From Mycobacterium sp. Root265 (GTDB lineage: Bacteria; Actinomycetota; Actinomycetes; Mycobacteriales; Mycobacteriaceae): a stretch of 64,000 nt of DNA. Position numbers and translations under genes: made by a program. The stretch is from the NCBI RefSeq assembly GCF_001428895.1, contig NZ_LMJA01000013.1:28649-92648 (forward strand). Direction: 5' to 3'. Below are positions 35,703 through 43,718 of this stretch, in pieces (position 1 is the stretch's first letter; every line of letters begins with the position of its first letter). A model generated the notes under the pieces. That model had not been told where the DNA came from. It ran no database searches and was given only the letters and a program-made list of their open reading frames with translations.

Positions 35703-36299
35703 CTAGACGGCGACCTCCCGGGCCTCCCACAGCAGGTCGATCTGCGCCTGGCCGTCGGCGAGACTCTGCGCCGCCAGCCCCTTGAGCTCGGCCATCGCCG
35801 GATTGGTGTCGGCCAGGGTGAATTCCACGACGATGAAGCGAGATTCCAATCCGGTCATGGACAGCGCGTGCGCGAGCCAGCCCTGGGCGTGGTCCCAGCC
35901 TTCACGCGGCGCGCCGGGGCCATAGCCGCCGCCGCGGGTCTCGATGGCCACCAGCTCGGTGCCCGCCAGCAGTCCTTGACCGGTGGCGAAGTCGACGGAC
36001 AGGCCGTCCACGAGGACATGATCGACCCACGCCTTGACAGTGCTCGGCGGCCCGTAGTTGTAGAGCGGCAGTCCCAGCAGGACCGCGTCGGCGGCCTTGA
36101 TCTCGTCGACGAGTTCGGCGCTGATCGGCGCCGAACGGCTGGGGTCCAGGTGTGGCAGCGGATGTGCCGCCAGATCGCGGTAGGTCACCGTCCCGCCCGG
36201 ATGGGCGGCCCGCCAGCGATCGACGGCGCGGGCGGTGAGACGACGGCTGACCGAACGGTCCCCCTGGACCGACGAGTCGATATGGAGCAGGTGCGACAT
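35703..36299 (-). CDS. FMN-dependent NADH-azoreductase-like flavoprotein
   Basis: 198 residues, AAGGGG before the ATG. Flavodoxin-like fold of the AzoR/NQO family: MSHLLHIDSSVQGDRSVSRRLT (FMN phosphate site), AVLLGLPLYNYGPPSTVKAWVDHVL (about 90-115, flavin contact) and ETRGGGYGPGAPREGWDHAQGWL. It reduces quinones and azo compounds by two-electron transfer from NAD(P)H. It is divergent from a MarR gene with a 25-bp inverted repeat between them, the usual arrangement for quinone- or electrophile-sensing regulation. Confidence 0.86.
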   Translation of the reverse strand: MSHLLHIDSSVQGDRSVSRRLTARAVDRWRAAHPGGTVTYRDLAAHPLPHLDPSRSAPISAELVDEIKAADAVLLGLPLYNYGPPSTVKAWVDHVLVDGLSVDFATGQGLLAGTELVAIETRGGGYGPGAPREGWDHAQGWLAHALSMTGLESRFIVVEFTLADTNPAMAELKGLAAQSLADGQAQIDLLWEAREVAV

Positions 36300-36314
36300 A
36301 ACTGACCCCTTACT

Positions 36315-36339
36315 GATAGTTTGTGTAGTACAAACTATC
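36315..36339. promoter_or_regulatory. Probable MarR operator between azoreductase and MarR genes
   Basis: Perfect 10-bp arms GATAGTTTGT and ACAAACTATC with a 5-bp spacer GTAGT. It is unusually AT-rich for this genome and sits 15 bp upstream of the azoreductase ATG, so it can control both divergent genes. Confidence 0.72.
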
Positions 36340-36382
36340 TATACCACGGTATCGATATGTGTATTCCCGTACTCTTGCCCAG

Positions 36383-36868
36383 GTGAGTGACAGTCCGGTG
36401 CGCGACCAGCTGGTGGGGCCGTTACTGGACCTGCTCGCGCGCAGGCTGCGTGGTGCCGCGGAGGCCGAGCTCGCCGCGTTCGATCTGCGTCCGCGTCACG
36501 TCATCGGGCTGACCCTGTTGCGCGACTTCGGCGAACACAGTCAGGCCGCGCTCGCCGCAAGCCTCGGCATCGATCCGACCAATGTGGTGGCGCTGCTCAA
36601 CGAACTCGAATCGGCCGGGCTGATCGAGCGCCGCCGGTCCCCGCAGGACCGCAGGCGCCACACCGTCGTGCTGACGCGGGCAGGTGGACATCGCCTCGCC
36701 GAGATCGAGACCGCCCTGGCCCGCCTGGAGCACCGACTGTTCGCGGCAATGGACAGCGAGGAACAGGCGGCGCTGTACGAACTGCTGCAGCGCGCCGCAT
36801 CGGCCACCGGCGGAACCCCTGGGTCACCGGAGCTCGGGTGCCCCGGTGCCGCAGGCGAGAGTTGTTAA
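36383..36868 (+). CDS. MarR-family transcriptional regulator
   Basis: 161 residues from GTG 36383; a GTG at 36359 is the alternative, and neither has a good ribosome site. Winged helix with LRPRHVIGLTLLRDFGEHSQAALAASLGIDPTNVVALLNELESAGLIERRRSPQDRRRHTVVLTRAG: recognition helix, then the DRR(R/H) wing typical of MarR. It probably represses the azoreductase and itself through the inverted repeat at 36315. The stop overlaps the convergent cyp142 end by 4 bp. Confidence 0.85.
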   Translation: MSDSPVRDQLVGPLLDLLARRLRGAAEAELAAFDLRPRHVIGLTLLRDFGEHSQAALAASLGIDPTNVVALLNELESAGLIERRRSPQDRRRHTVVLTRAGGHRLAEIETALARLEHRLFAAMDSEEQAALYELLQRAASATGGTPGSPELGCPGAAGESC

Positions 36869-38079
36869 GGCCGAACGGGTTTCGTCGGGGTGAACACCAC
36901 CGGCATAGACTCCAGTCCGCTGACGAAGTTCGCCGGCCGCAGCGGCAGCATGTTCTCGTCGGCCAGCCTCAGATCGGGCAGCCGCTGTAACACCTTGTCC
37001 AGCATGATCTTCAGCTCCAGGCGCGCGAGCTGGTTCCCCATGCAGAAGTGTGTGCCGAAGCCGAAGGCGACGTGGTTGTTCGGGTTGCGGTCGATCCGGA
37101 AGTTCTCCGGGTCACCGAACACCTCCTCGTCGAAGTTCGCGCCCTCGAACATCAGCATGATCTTCTCGTCCTTGCGCAGCTGGGCGCCGTGGAACTCGGT
37201 GTCGGCGGTGAGGGTGCGGCACATGTTCTTCACCGGCGAGGTCCAGCGCAACATCTCCTCGATCGCCATCGGCAGCTTCTCCGGATCGGCGGTGAGCTGG
37301 TTCCACTGATCACGGTGACGCAGAATCTGTTCGGTGCCGCCGGAGAGGGTGTGCCGCGTCGTTTCATCGCCGCCGATGAGGATCAGCAGCGTCTCCATGA
37401 CGATCTCGGCGTCCTCCATCCGCGAGCCCTCGACCTCGGAGTTGACCAGGATCGAGAACAGGTCGTCGGTCGGTTCGGCGCGCCGCTTGGTGATCACATC
37501 CATGGTGAACGCGGTGTAGGCGGCGAAGGTGTCCATCAGCAGCTTGATGGTCGCCTCATCGACGTGGGAGCTCAGCCCGCACACCAGGTCGTCGGACCAC
37601 TTGAGCAGTAGATCGCGCTCCTGGGGCAGCACGCCGAGCATGTCGCCGATGACGGCCATCGGCAAGGGGGCGGCGATATCACGGACGAAATCGCACTCGC
37701 CCTTCTCGCACACCGCGTCGATCAGGGTGTCGCACAGGTTGCCGATCGACGGCAGCTTGTCCATCACCCGCTTGCGGGTGAAGCCGGCATTGACGAGCTT
37801 GCGGCGCAACAGATGTGACGGGTCGTCCATATCGATCATGTACGGCATGCCGGGCTGGTCGGGGCGAATGCCCCCGGCGCTGGAGAACAGCTCGGGGTTG
37901 CGCTCGGCGTCGAGCACCGCGGCATGGCTGACCGCGGCGGCCTGCCCCGTGCGGTCGCGGAACACCGGTTCGTGGGCCCGCATCCACCGGTAGGCCTCAC
38001 GCGCGGTCGTGCCGTCCGCGTAGAACCGGCCGTCGGCCAGGTCCACATCGGGACGCGTCTCGGTCAAAACCTCAGTCAT
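36865..38079 (-). CDS. cyp142: Cytochrome P450 CYP142 (sterol C26/27-hydroxylase)
   Basis: 404 residues. P450 motifs: I-helix GGDETTRHTLSGG (about 242-254), ExxR in EEMLRW, and the haem loop FGFGTHFCMGNQLA with Cys346 as ligand. CYP142 oxidises the terminal methyl of cholesterol and cholestenone to the C26/27 acid, opening side-chain degradation; it overlaps in function with CYP125. The ATG overlaps the upstream gene's stop (ATGA), so it is cotranscribed with the acetoacetate-decarboxylase-like gene. FdxD is a candidate electron donor. Confidence 0.92.
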   Translation of the reverse strand: MTEVLTETRPDVDLADGRFYADGTTAREAYRWMRAHEPVFRDRTGQAAAVSHAAVLDAERNPELFSSAGGIRPDQPGMPYMIDMDDPSHLLRRKLVNAGFTRKRVMDKLPSIGNLCDTLIDAVCEKGECDFVRDIAAPLPMAVIGDMLGVLPQERDLLLKWSDDLVCGLSSHVDEATIKLLMDTFAAYTAFTMDVITKRRAEPTDDLFSILVNSEVEGSRMEDAEIVMETLLILIGGDETTRHTLSGGTEQILRHRDQWNQLTADPEKLPMAIEEMLRWTSPVKNMCRTLTADTEFHGAQLRKDEKIMLMFEGANFDEEVFGDPENFRIDRNPNNHVAFGFGTHFCMGNQLARLELKIMLDKVLQRLPDLRLADENMLPLRPANFVSGLESMPVVFTPTKPVRP

Positions 38080-38804
38080 GCAATCTCCTTGGCATCGCCG
38101 AATGTCATTTGTACGTTTTCAGCCGAACTGGAGATGAATGCGCGTTTGGGCAAACCGAGCGCGGCCAGTTCCCGGCCGATCGGGTGCCCGCCGAGTCGCA
38201 CCGACACTCCCCCGGGCCGGTACCGCACCCCCGAAAGCGTCATCTCCCCCGCCGTTTCGCGGGTGACCCCGTCCAGATGCGAGTACGTCGGATGAACCTG
38301 CGGTTTCGACGTCAACGCCGCGGGCACTGCCAGTCCCTTGCGGAACTCCATGCTCACAGCGTGCCGGCCGTCGATGTTCACATCGAAGCCGAAGCTCTGG
38401 CCCTCACGAACCGTGAAGTCCGCCATGACCTTCGGGTAGCCCCAGATATGGCGGCCCGCTTCCATGGTGAACGCGCCGTCAACCGGTAGGTGGTGGATGA
38501 ACGCCGCTGCCTCACCCAGCGCCCGCAGACCCGACGCCGTGGATCCCGGCGGGTTCACCATCACATTGGTGCCGTATTCCAGATACGGCCCGAGGTCCCC
38601 GTCGACGTAGTGCATCAACATCAGGATCACCATGGCGCGCCCGCGCCCGTACCGGCAGACCTGCAGTCCGCTGTAGTCGATCATCCGCTGCGCGGCATCG
38701 GCGTCGACCGGGAACATGGCCATGTGCTGGGTCGCCCGGCGGATCTGCACGGGCATGGTCACGGTTTCACCCGCGATCACGTACTGGGATGTGGCGTGGG
38801 TCAC
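38076..38804 (-). CDS. Acetoacetate-decarboxylase-family protein (possibly the Rv3519 counterpart)
   Basis: 242 residues from GTG 38804; a GTG at 38834 is the alternative but lies inside an inverted repeat. The sequence GRHIWGYPKVMADF (about residues 113-126) matches the ADC active-site block GFPKK, with Lys present as the Schiff-base residue. Other ADC-like strands follow (VREGQSFGFDVNIDGRHAVSMEFRKG). The domain can decarboxylate beta-keto acids, but many members have other functions. It is coupled to cyp142 downstream, so a role in sterol degradation is likely though undefined. A TTGCAA/TACATT promoter would put the transcript start at or near the GTG. Confidence 0.72.
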   Translation of the reverse strand: MTHATSQYVIAGETVTMPVQIRRATQHMAMFPVDADAAQRMIDYSGLQVCRYGRGRAMVILMLMHYVDGDLGPYLEYGTNVMVNPPGSTASGLRALGEAAAFIHHLPVDGAFTMEAGRHIWGYPKVMADFTVREGQSFGFDVNIDGRHAVSMEFRKGLAVPAALTSKPQVHPTYSHLDGVTRETAGEMTLSGVRYRPGGVSVRLGGHPIGRELAALGLPKRAFISSSAENVQMTFGDAKEIA

Positions 38805-38827
38805 GCGCCCCAATGTAGGGCTCGCAG

Positions 38828-38852
38828 TAGACACTTTGCAAGGAAGTGTCTA
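38828..38852. promoter_or_regulatory. Inverted repeat upstream of the ADC-like gene
   Basis: TAGACACTT and AAGTGTCTA, perfect 9-bp arms, 7-bp spacer. On the minus strand a TTGCAA inside it pairs with TACATT 18 bp downstream, so it overlaps a plausible promoter and looks like an operator. It is not a KstR box (no AAC/GTT core). Confidence 0.6.
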
Positions 38853-38861
38853 GTCGGCGAG

Positions 38862-39893
38862 TTACACCAGCGCGGCGAGATCTTTGATCTGCTCGCTCGA
38901 TCGGGCGCCGACGACCATCATGGTCACGCCCGCGGCCTCCCAGGCGACGATCTGTTCCTTGACGTAGTCGAGGTTGCCGACGATCGCCGAGTCGTCCACG
39001 AGCTCATCGGGGATCACCTTGGCCGCCTCGTCCTTGCGGTCGGTACGGAACAGTTTGGTGACGTCGTCGACGACCTCGGAGTACCCCATCCGGCGATACA
39101 CGTCGGCGTGGAAGTTGGTGTCCTCGGCGCCCATCCCGCCCATGTAGAGCGCCAGGTGGGGCTTCATCAGTTCCATGATGGCCGGCCGGTCATCGGTGAC
39201 GACGACCTGTGCCGTCGCGCAGATCTCGAAGGTTTCCCGGGTACGCCGCGCGCCGGGGCGGGCGAAACCCTCATCGAGCCATTCGTTGTACATGCCCGCG
39301 ATGCGCGGTGAGTAGAAGATGGGCAGCCAACCGTCGGCGACCTCGGCGGCCAGAGCCACGTTCTTGGGCCCCTCGGCGCCGAGCATCACCGGGATGTCGG
39401 CGCGCAACGGGTGGGTGATCGGCTTGAGGTTCTTCCCGAGCCCGGTGGTGCCCTCGCCGGTCAGCGGCAGCGGGTAGTGCGGGCCGTCGCTGCGCACCGG
39501 GGCCTCGCGGGCCCAGACCTGGCGCAGAATGTCGATGTACTCGCGGGTGCGGGCCAGCGGCTTGGGGAACTTGGCGCCGTACCAGCCCTCGACCACCTGC
39601 GGCCCGGAGACGCCGAGGCCGACGATGTGCCGCCCGCCGGAGAGATGATCGAGCGTCAGCGCGGCCATGGCGAGCGCGGTAGGGGTGCGGGCCGAGAGCT
39701 GCAGCACCGAGGTGCCCAGCCGCATGCGGGTGGTCTCGCGGCCCCACCAGGCCAGCGGGGTGTAGGCATCCGAGCCCCAGGCCTCCGCGGTGAAGACGGT
39801 GTCGAAGCCCTCGGCTTCGGCGGTGGCGACCAGTTCGGCGTGGTCGGTCGGTGGCTTGGCGCCCCAGTATCCGAGCTGAAGACCCAACTTCAT
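38862..39893 (-). CDS. LLM-class F420-dependent oxidoreductase (Rv3520c-like)
   Basis: 343 residues. Luciferase-like TIM barrel: MKLGLQLGYWGAKPPTDHAELVATAEAEGFDTVFTAEAWGSDAYTPLAWW and LTLDHLSGGRHIVGLGVSGPQVVEGWYG are the signature of mycobacterial F420-dependent enzymes close to methylenetetrahydromethanopterin reductase. Its length and position next to the KstR box match Rv3520c. A coenzyme F420-dependent step on a steroid intermediate is the natural inference, but the substrate is not known. Divergent from the DUF35 gene. Confidence 0.87.
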   Translation of the reverse strand: MKLGLQLGYWGAKPPTDHAELVATAEAEGFDTVFTAEAWGSDAYTPLAWWGRETTRMRLGTSVLQLSARTPTALAMAALTLDHLSGGRHIVGLGVSGPQVVEGWYGAKFPKPLARTREYIDILRQVWAREAPVRSDGPHYPLPLTGEGTTGLGKNLKPITHPLRADIPVMLGAEGPKNVALAAEVADGWLPIFYSPRIAGMYNEWLDEGFARPGARRTRETFEICATAQVVVTDDRPAIMELMKPHLALYMGGMGAEDTNFHADVYRRMGYSEVVDDVTKLFRTDRKDEAAKVIPDELVDDSAIVGNLDYVKEQIVAWEAAGVTMMVVGARSSEQIKDLAALV

Positions 39894-39929
39894 CTAACTC
39901 ACCTCTCGACCCATGGTTGAAACCATTCT

Positions 39930-39943
39930 TAGAACCTGTTCTA
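39930..39943. promoter_or_regulatory. KstR operator between the LLM oxidoreductase and DUF35 genes
   Basis: TAGAACCTGTTCTA, with perfect half-sites, 10 bp before the DUF35 GTG and 37 bp before the opposite ATG. Confidence 0.87.
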
Positions 39944-39952
39944 CTCGATGCC

Positions 39953-40954
39953 GTGACCACAGGCCAAAGCAGCCCGGTGCAGATCGACGAGCATGAGCGG
40001 CCCCTCTCGGCGCCGCTGAGACTCTCATTCGACTACACCCGTTCAGTCGGACCGCTCCTATCTCAGTTCTTCACCGCACTGCGTGAACGACGCATCGTCG
40101 GCGTGCGCGGTTCGGACGGCCGGGTGCACGTACCACCCGCTGAGTATGACCCGGTCACCTACGAAGCCCTGACCGAGGTCGTGCCCGTCAGCGCCGTCGG
40201 CACGGTGCAGTCCTGGACCTGGCAGCCGGCGCCGCTGGAGGGCCAGCCGCTGGACCGGCCGTTCGCCTGGGCGCTCATCAAACTCGACGGCGCAGACACC
40301 CCCCTGCTGCACGCGGTGGACGCCCCGGAGGGGTCCATAAAGACCGGTGACCGGGTGCACGCGCACTGGATCGACGAGCCGGTCGGTGCGATCACCGATA
40401 TCGCCTGGTTCGTCCCCGGAGAGGACTCGGAACCAGAGGGCCAGCCCGATGACCGCGATCCGGTCACCGTGCAGGTGAGCCCCAGCTTCATCGAGATCCA
40501 GCACACCGCGTCGCTGCCCGAGACCACCTTCCTCAAGGCACTCGAGGAGGGCAAGCTGCTCGGCGGCCGGAGCCGGAGCGGGCGCGACGGCAAGCCCGGC
40601 AAGGTCTACTTCCCGCCCAAGGAAGCCGATCCCGCAACCGGTTTGGCGCTCGATGAGTTCCTCGAGCTGCCCGACGTGGGCACGGTCACCACGTTCGCGA
40701 TCATCAACATCCCGTTCCCCGGGCAGCGGATCAAACCGCCCTATGTCGCGGCCTATGTGTTGCTCGACGGTGCCGATATCCCGTTCCTGCACCTGGTCGT
40801 CGAGATCGATCCGGCCGATGTGCGGATGGGTATGCGCGTGCAGGCGGTGTGGAAGCCCCGCGAGGAGTGGGGCCTTGGCATCGACAACATCGACTATTTC
40901 AAGCCCAACGGCGAACCCGATGCCGACTACGACACCTACAAGCACCACCTGTAA
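39953..40954 (+). CDS. Tandem DUF35 (OB-fold) protein, Rv3521-like
   Basis: 333 residues from GTG 39953; later starts such as the GTG at 39977 are possible, since the family member in M. tuberculosis is shorter. Two DUF35 repeats are visible: RIVGVRGSDGRVHVPPAEYDP...VGTVQSWTW...ALIKLDGADTPLLH (about 48-130) and LLGGRSRSGRDGKPGKVYFPPKEADP...VGTVTTFAIINIPF...AYVLLDGADIPFLH (about 203-285). The Zn-ribbon cysteines normal for DUF35 are missing from both; the whole protein has no cysteine. DUF35 proteins act as partners of thiolase-fold enzymes (as in Ltp2-ChsH2), so it probably pairs with Ltp4 and/or Ltp3 encoded next. Confidence 0.87.
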   Translation: MTTGQSSPVQIDEHERPLSAPLRLSFDYTRSVGPLLSQFFTALRERRIVGVRGSDGRVHVPPAEYDPVTYEALTEVVPVSAVGTVQSWTWQPAPLEGQPLDRPFAWALIKLDGADTPLLHAVDAPEGSIKTGDRVHAHWIDEPVGAITDIAWFVPGEDSEPEGQPDDRDPVTVQVSPSFIEIQHTASLPETTFLKALEEGKLLGGRSRSGRDGKPGKVYFPPKEADPATGLALDEFLELPDVGTVTTFAIINIPFPGQRIKPPYVAAYVLLDGADIPFLHLVVEIDPADVRMGMRVQAVWKPREEWGLGIDNIDYFKPNGEPDADYDTYKHHL

Positions 40955-40967
40955 AGGGCCCGAACTG

Positions 40968-42023
40968 ATGACCGAAATCGCAGTGGTGGGCTTCGCACAC
41001 GCGCCCCACGTCCGCCGCACCGACGGCACCACCAACGGCGTCGAGATGCTGATGCCGTGTTTTCACCAGCTCTACGAAGAACTCGGCCTCAAGCAGACCG
41101 ATATCGGGTTCTGGTGCTCGGGATCCTCGGATTACCTTGCCGGTCGCGCTTTCTCGTTCATCTCGGCCATCGACTCGATCGGCGCGATCCCGCCGATCAA
41201 CGAGTCGCATGTCGAGATGGACGCCGCGTGGGCGCTCTATGAGGCCTACATCAAGCTGCTCACCGGCCAGGTCGAGACCGCGCTGGTGTACGGATTCGGC
41301 AAGTCCTCGGCAGGCACTCTGCGCCGCGTGCTCGCCCTGCAGACCGACCCCTACACCGTTGCGCCGCTGTGGCCGGACTCGGTATCGCTGGCCGGCCTGC
41401 AGGCTCGCGCCGGGCTGGACGCCGGCACGTGGACCGCCGAGCAGATGGCCCAGGTGGCACTGGACTCCTATGCCGCCGCAGGCCGCACCGACCGGGAGGA
41501 GGTCACCGGCGACATCGACGAGCTGCTGTCCCGGCCGTTCTTCGCCGACCCGTTGCGCCGCCACGACATCGCCCCGATCACCGATGGTGCGTCCGCGATC
41601 GTGCTGGCTTCCGGAGACAAGGCCCGCGAACTCCGGGAGAACCCGGCCTGGATCACGGGTATCGAGCATCGCATCGAGACACCCATCCTGGGCGCCCGTG
41701 ACCTGACCTCCTCACCGTCGACGGCGGCCTCGGCCAAGGCGGCCACCGGGGGCGACGCCGGTTCGATCGACATCGCCGAGATCTACGCGCCGTTCACCCA
41801 CCAGCAGCTGATTCTCACCGAGGCGATCGGGCTCGGGTCGCAGACGACGGTGAACCCGTCCGGTGGCGCGCTGGCCGCCAACCCGATGTTCTCCGCAGGC
41901 TTGGAGCGCATCGGCTTCGCCGCTCAGCACATCTTCGACGGCTCCGCGCAGCGGGTGCTGGCCCATGCGACCAGCGGCCCTGCGCTGCAACAGAATCTCG
42001 TCGCCGTGCTGGAAGGGAAGTAG
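40968..42023 (+). CDS. ltp4: Thiolase-fold Ltp4, probable sterol side-chain aldolase subunit
   Basis: 351 residues, 13 bp after the DUF35 gene. SCP2-thiolase fold, but the catalytic set is altered: the segment that should hold the nucleophilic Cys reads NESHVEMDAAWALYEAY (about 77-93), and the C-terminal GHPxGxxG is replaced by ANPMFSAG (about 304-311). Such cysteine-less thiolases act as retro-aldolases in steroid side-chain cleavage (Ltp2). In rhodococci ltp3 and ltp4 are required to degrade C24-branched sterol side chains, which fits. Likely complex partners are the DUF35 protein and Ltp3. Confidence 0.88.
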   Translation: MTEIAVVGFAHAPHVRRTDGTTNGVEMLMPCFHQLYEELGLKQTDIGFWCSGSSDYLAGRAFSFISAIDSIGAIPPINESHVEMDAAWALYEAYIKLLTGQVETALVYGFGKSSAGTLRRVLALQTDPYTVAPLWPDSVSLAGLQARAGLDAGTWTAEQMAQVALDSYAAAGRTDREEVTGDIDELLSRPFFADPLRRHDIAPITDGASAIVLASGDKARELRENPAWITGIEHRIETPILGARDLTSSPSTAASAKAATGGDAGSIDIAEIYAPFTHQQLILTEAIGLGSQTTVNPSGGALAANPMFSAGLERIGFAAQHIFDGSAQRVLAHATSGPALQQNLVAVLEGK

Positions 42024-42027
42024 CGAA

Positions 42028-43218
42028 GTGGCTGCATCAAAGAATTTGGCCGCGGTGCTGGGAACCGGGCAGACCAAGTACGTCGCCAAGCGCCATGACG
42101 TGTCGATGAACGGCCTCGTGCGCGAGGCGATCGACCGAGCACTCGCCGATGCCGGGTCGACGTTCGACGACATCGACGCCGTGGTGGTCGGTAAGGCGCC
42201 CGACTTCTTCGAGGGCGTCATGATGCCCGAGCTGTTCATGGCCGACGCCACCGGTGCGACGAACAAGCCGCTGATCCGGGTGCACACCGCCGGTTCGGTG
42301 GGTGGCTCGACCGCCATCGTCGCGGCCAGCCTGGTGCAATCGGGCAAGTACAAGCGCGTGCTGACGATGGCCTGGGAGAAGCAGTCGGAATCGAATGCCA
42401 TGTGGGCGTTGAGCATTCCGGTGCCATTCACCAAACCGGTGGGCGCAGGCGCGGGTGGGTACTTCGCTCCGCACATCCGCGCGTACATCCGGCGCTCGGG
42501 CGCCCCTGATCACATCGGCGCCATCGTGGCGGTCAAGGACCGGCTCAACGGCGCGAAGAACCCGCTGGCTCATCTGCACCAGCCGGACATCACCCTGGAG
42601 AAGGTGATGGCCTCCCCCATGCTGTGGGATCCGATCCGCTATGACGAGACCTGCCCGTCGTCCGACGGTGCGGCGGCCATGGTGATCGGCAACGAGGAAG
42701 CGGCGGAAGCGCATCTGGCGAACGGAAATCCCGTGGCGTGGATCCACGCCACGGCGTTGCGCACCGAGCCGCTGGCCTACGCCGGTCGCGATCAGGTGAA
42801 CCCGCAGGCCAGCCGCGATGCCGCGGCCGCACTGTGGCGTGACGCCGGGATCACCTCCCCCATCGACGAGATCGACGCCGCCGAGGTCTACGTTCCGTTC
42901 TCCTGGTATGAACCGATGTGGCTGGAGAGCCTCGGTTTCGCCGCCGAGGGCGAGGGCTGGAAGCTCACCGAGGCCGGCGAGACCGCGATCGGCGGGCGTA
43001 TCCCGTTCAACGCCTCCGGGGGTGTGCTGTCCTCCAACCCGATCGGCGCGTCCGGCATGATCCGGTTCGCCGAATCGGCCATCCAGGTGATGGGCAAGGC
43101 CGGCGACCACCAGGTGCCCGGCGCACGCAAGGCCCTTGGTCACGCCTATGGCGGTGGCGCACAGTACTACTCGATGTGGGTCGTCTCCAGCGACAAGCCG
43201 GCGCCCACACCGGCATGA
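42028..43218 (+). CDS. ltp3: Thiolase-fold Ltp3, probable sterol side-chain aldolase subunit
   Basis: 396 residues from GTG, 4 bp after ltp4, with GGAAGG upstream. SCP2-thiolase fold: IRVHTAGSVGGSTAIVAASLVQSGKYKRVLTMAWEK (about 83-118) places Ser or Gly where thiolases have the nucleophilic Cys. The GHP motif has become SSNPIGASG (about 334-342), and the third catalytic segment reads GHAYGGGAQYY without Cys. The loss of all thiolase catalytic residues argues for an aldolase or a structural partner of Ltp4. The SnoaL-like gene that follows overlaps as ATGA. Confidence 0.9.
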   Translation: MAASKNLAAVLGTGQTKYVAKRHDVSMNGLVREAIDRALADAGSTFDDIDAVVVGKAPDFFEGVMMPELFMADATGATNKPLIRVHTAGSVGGSTAIVAASLVQSGKYKRVLTMAWEKQSESNAMWALSIPVPFTKPVGAGAGGYFAPHIRAYIRRSGAPDHIGAIVAVKDRLNGAKNPLAHLHQPDITLEKVMASPMLWDPIRYDETCPSSDGAAAMVIGNEEAAEAHLANGNPVAWIHATALRTEPLAYAGRDQVNPQASRDAAAALWRDAGITSPIDEIDAAEVYVPFSWYEPMWLESLGFAAEGEGWKLTEAGETAIGGRIPFNASGGVLSSNPIGASGMIRFAESAIQVMGKAGDHQVPGARKALGHAYGGGAQYYSMWVVSSDKPAPTPA

Positions 43219-43619
43219 CGGAGCGCCCGGTCACCCTGGCGGGCCGGCGGTCGCGGGAAGCGGCCGTCGCCCGCGACAAACAGACCTGGCTCGACCTGTT
43301 CGCCGATGACGCGATCATCGAGGACCCGATCGGGCCGTCGCATTTCGACCCGGAGGGCAAAGGCCATCGCGGTAAGGACGCCATCGCGGCGTTCTTCGAT
43401 ATGGCGATTGCGCCCAGCGAGCTTGAGTTCCACTTCGAGAAGTCCTACGTCTGCGGCGACGAGGAAGCCAACACGGGCCACATCGTGATCGTCGCGAGCG
43501 GCTACCGGGTCATCGCCGAGGGCGTGTTCACCTACCGGGTGAACGCCGACGGCAAGATCGCCGCACTGCGCGCGTACTGGGAGCTGGACAAGGCGGCAGC
43601 CAGCGCGCAGCCGGTGTAG
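43215..43619 (+). CDS. SnoaL / NTF2-like (ketosteroid-isomerase fold) protein
   Basis: 134 residues, start overlapping the ltp3 stop (ATGA). NTF2-like cone fold: REAAVARDKQTWLDLFADDAIIEDPIGPSHFDPEGKGHRGKDAIAAFFDMAI with typical DAxIEDP, then three strands (VIVASGYRVIAEGVFTYRVNADGKIAALRAYWEL). The catalytic Asp/Tyr pair of ketosteroid isomerase cannot be assigned with confidence. Cotranscription with ltp4-ltp3 suggests a steroid or acyl-CoA substrate, for example an isomerase or hydratase step, but none is demonstrated. Confidence 0.8.
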   Translation: MTERPVTLAGRRSREAAVARDKQTWLDLFADDAIIEDPIGPSHFDPEGKGHRGKDAIAAFFDMAIAPSELEFHFEKSYVCGDEEANTGHIVIVASGYRVIAEGVFTYRVNADGKIAALRAYWELDKAAASAQPV

Positions 43620-43654
43620 GGCCGGCGCGAAGCAGCCCGGGAATCGAGCCGGCC
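43620..43654. terminator. Possible terminator hairpin after the ltp cluster
   Basis: GGCCGGC and GCCGGCC, 7-bp arms and a 21-nt loop, begin right after the stop codon. Weak to moderate evidence. Confidence 0.4.
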
Positions 43655-43718
43655 AGTCGCGTACCGTGGTAGGCGATTTCATCCTGCACACCCAGAAGAG
43701 CTGTTGAGTTTCACATAC

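Noticed and set aside
43620-43703. Search for a tRNA or small RNA in the gap before the lipoprotein gene
   Set aside because: Only a simple hairpin is visible; no cloverleaf or conserved RNA motif.
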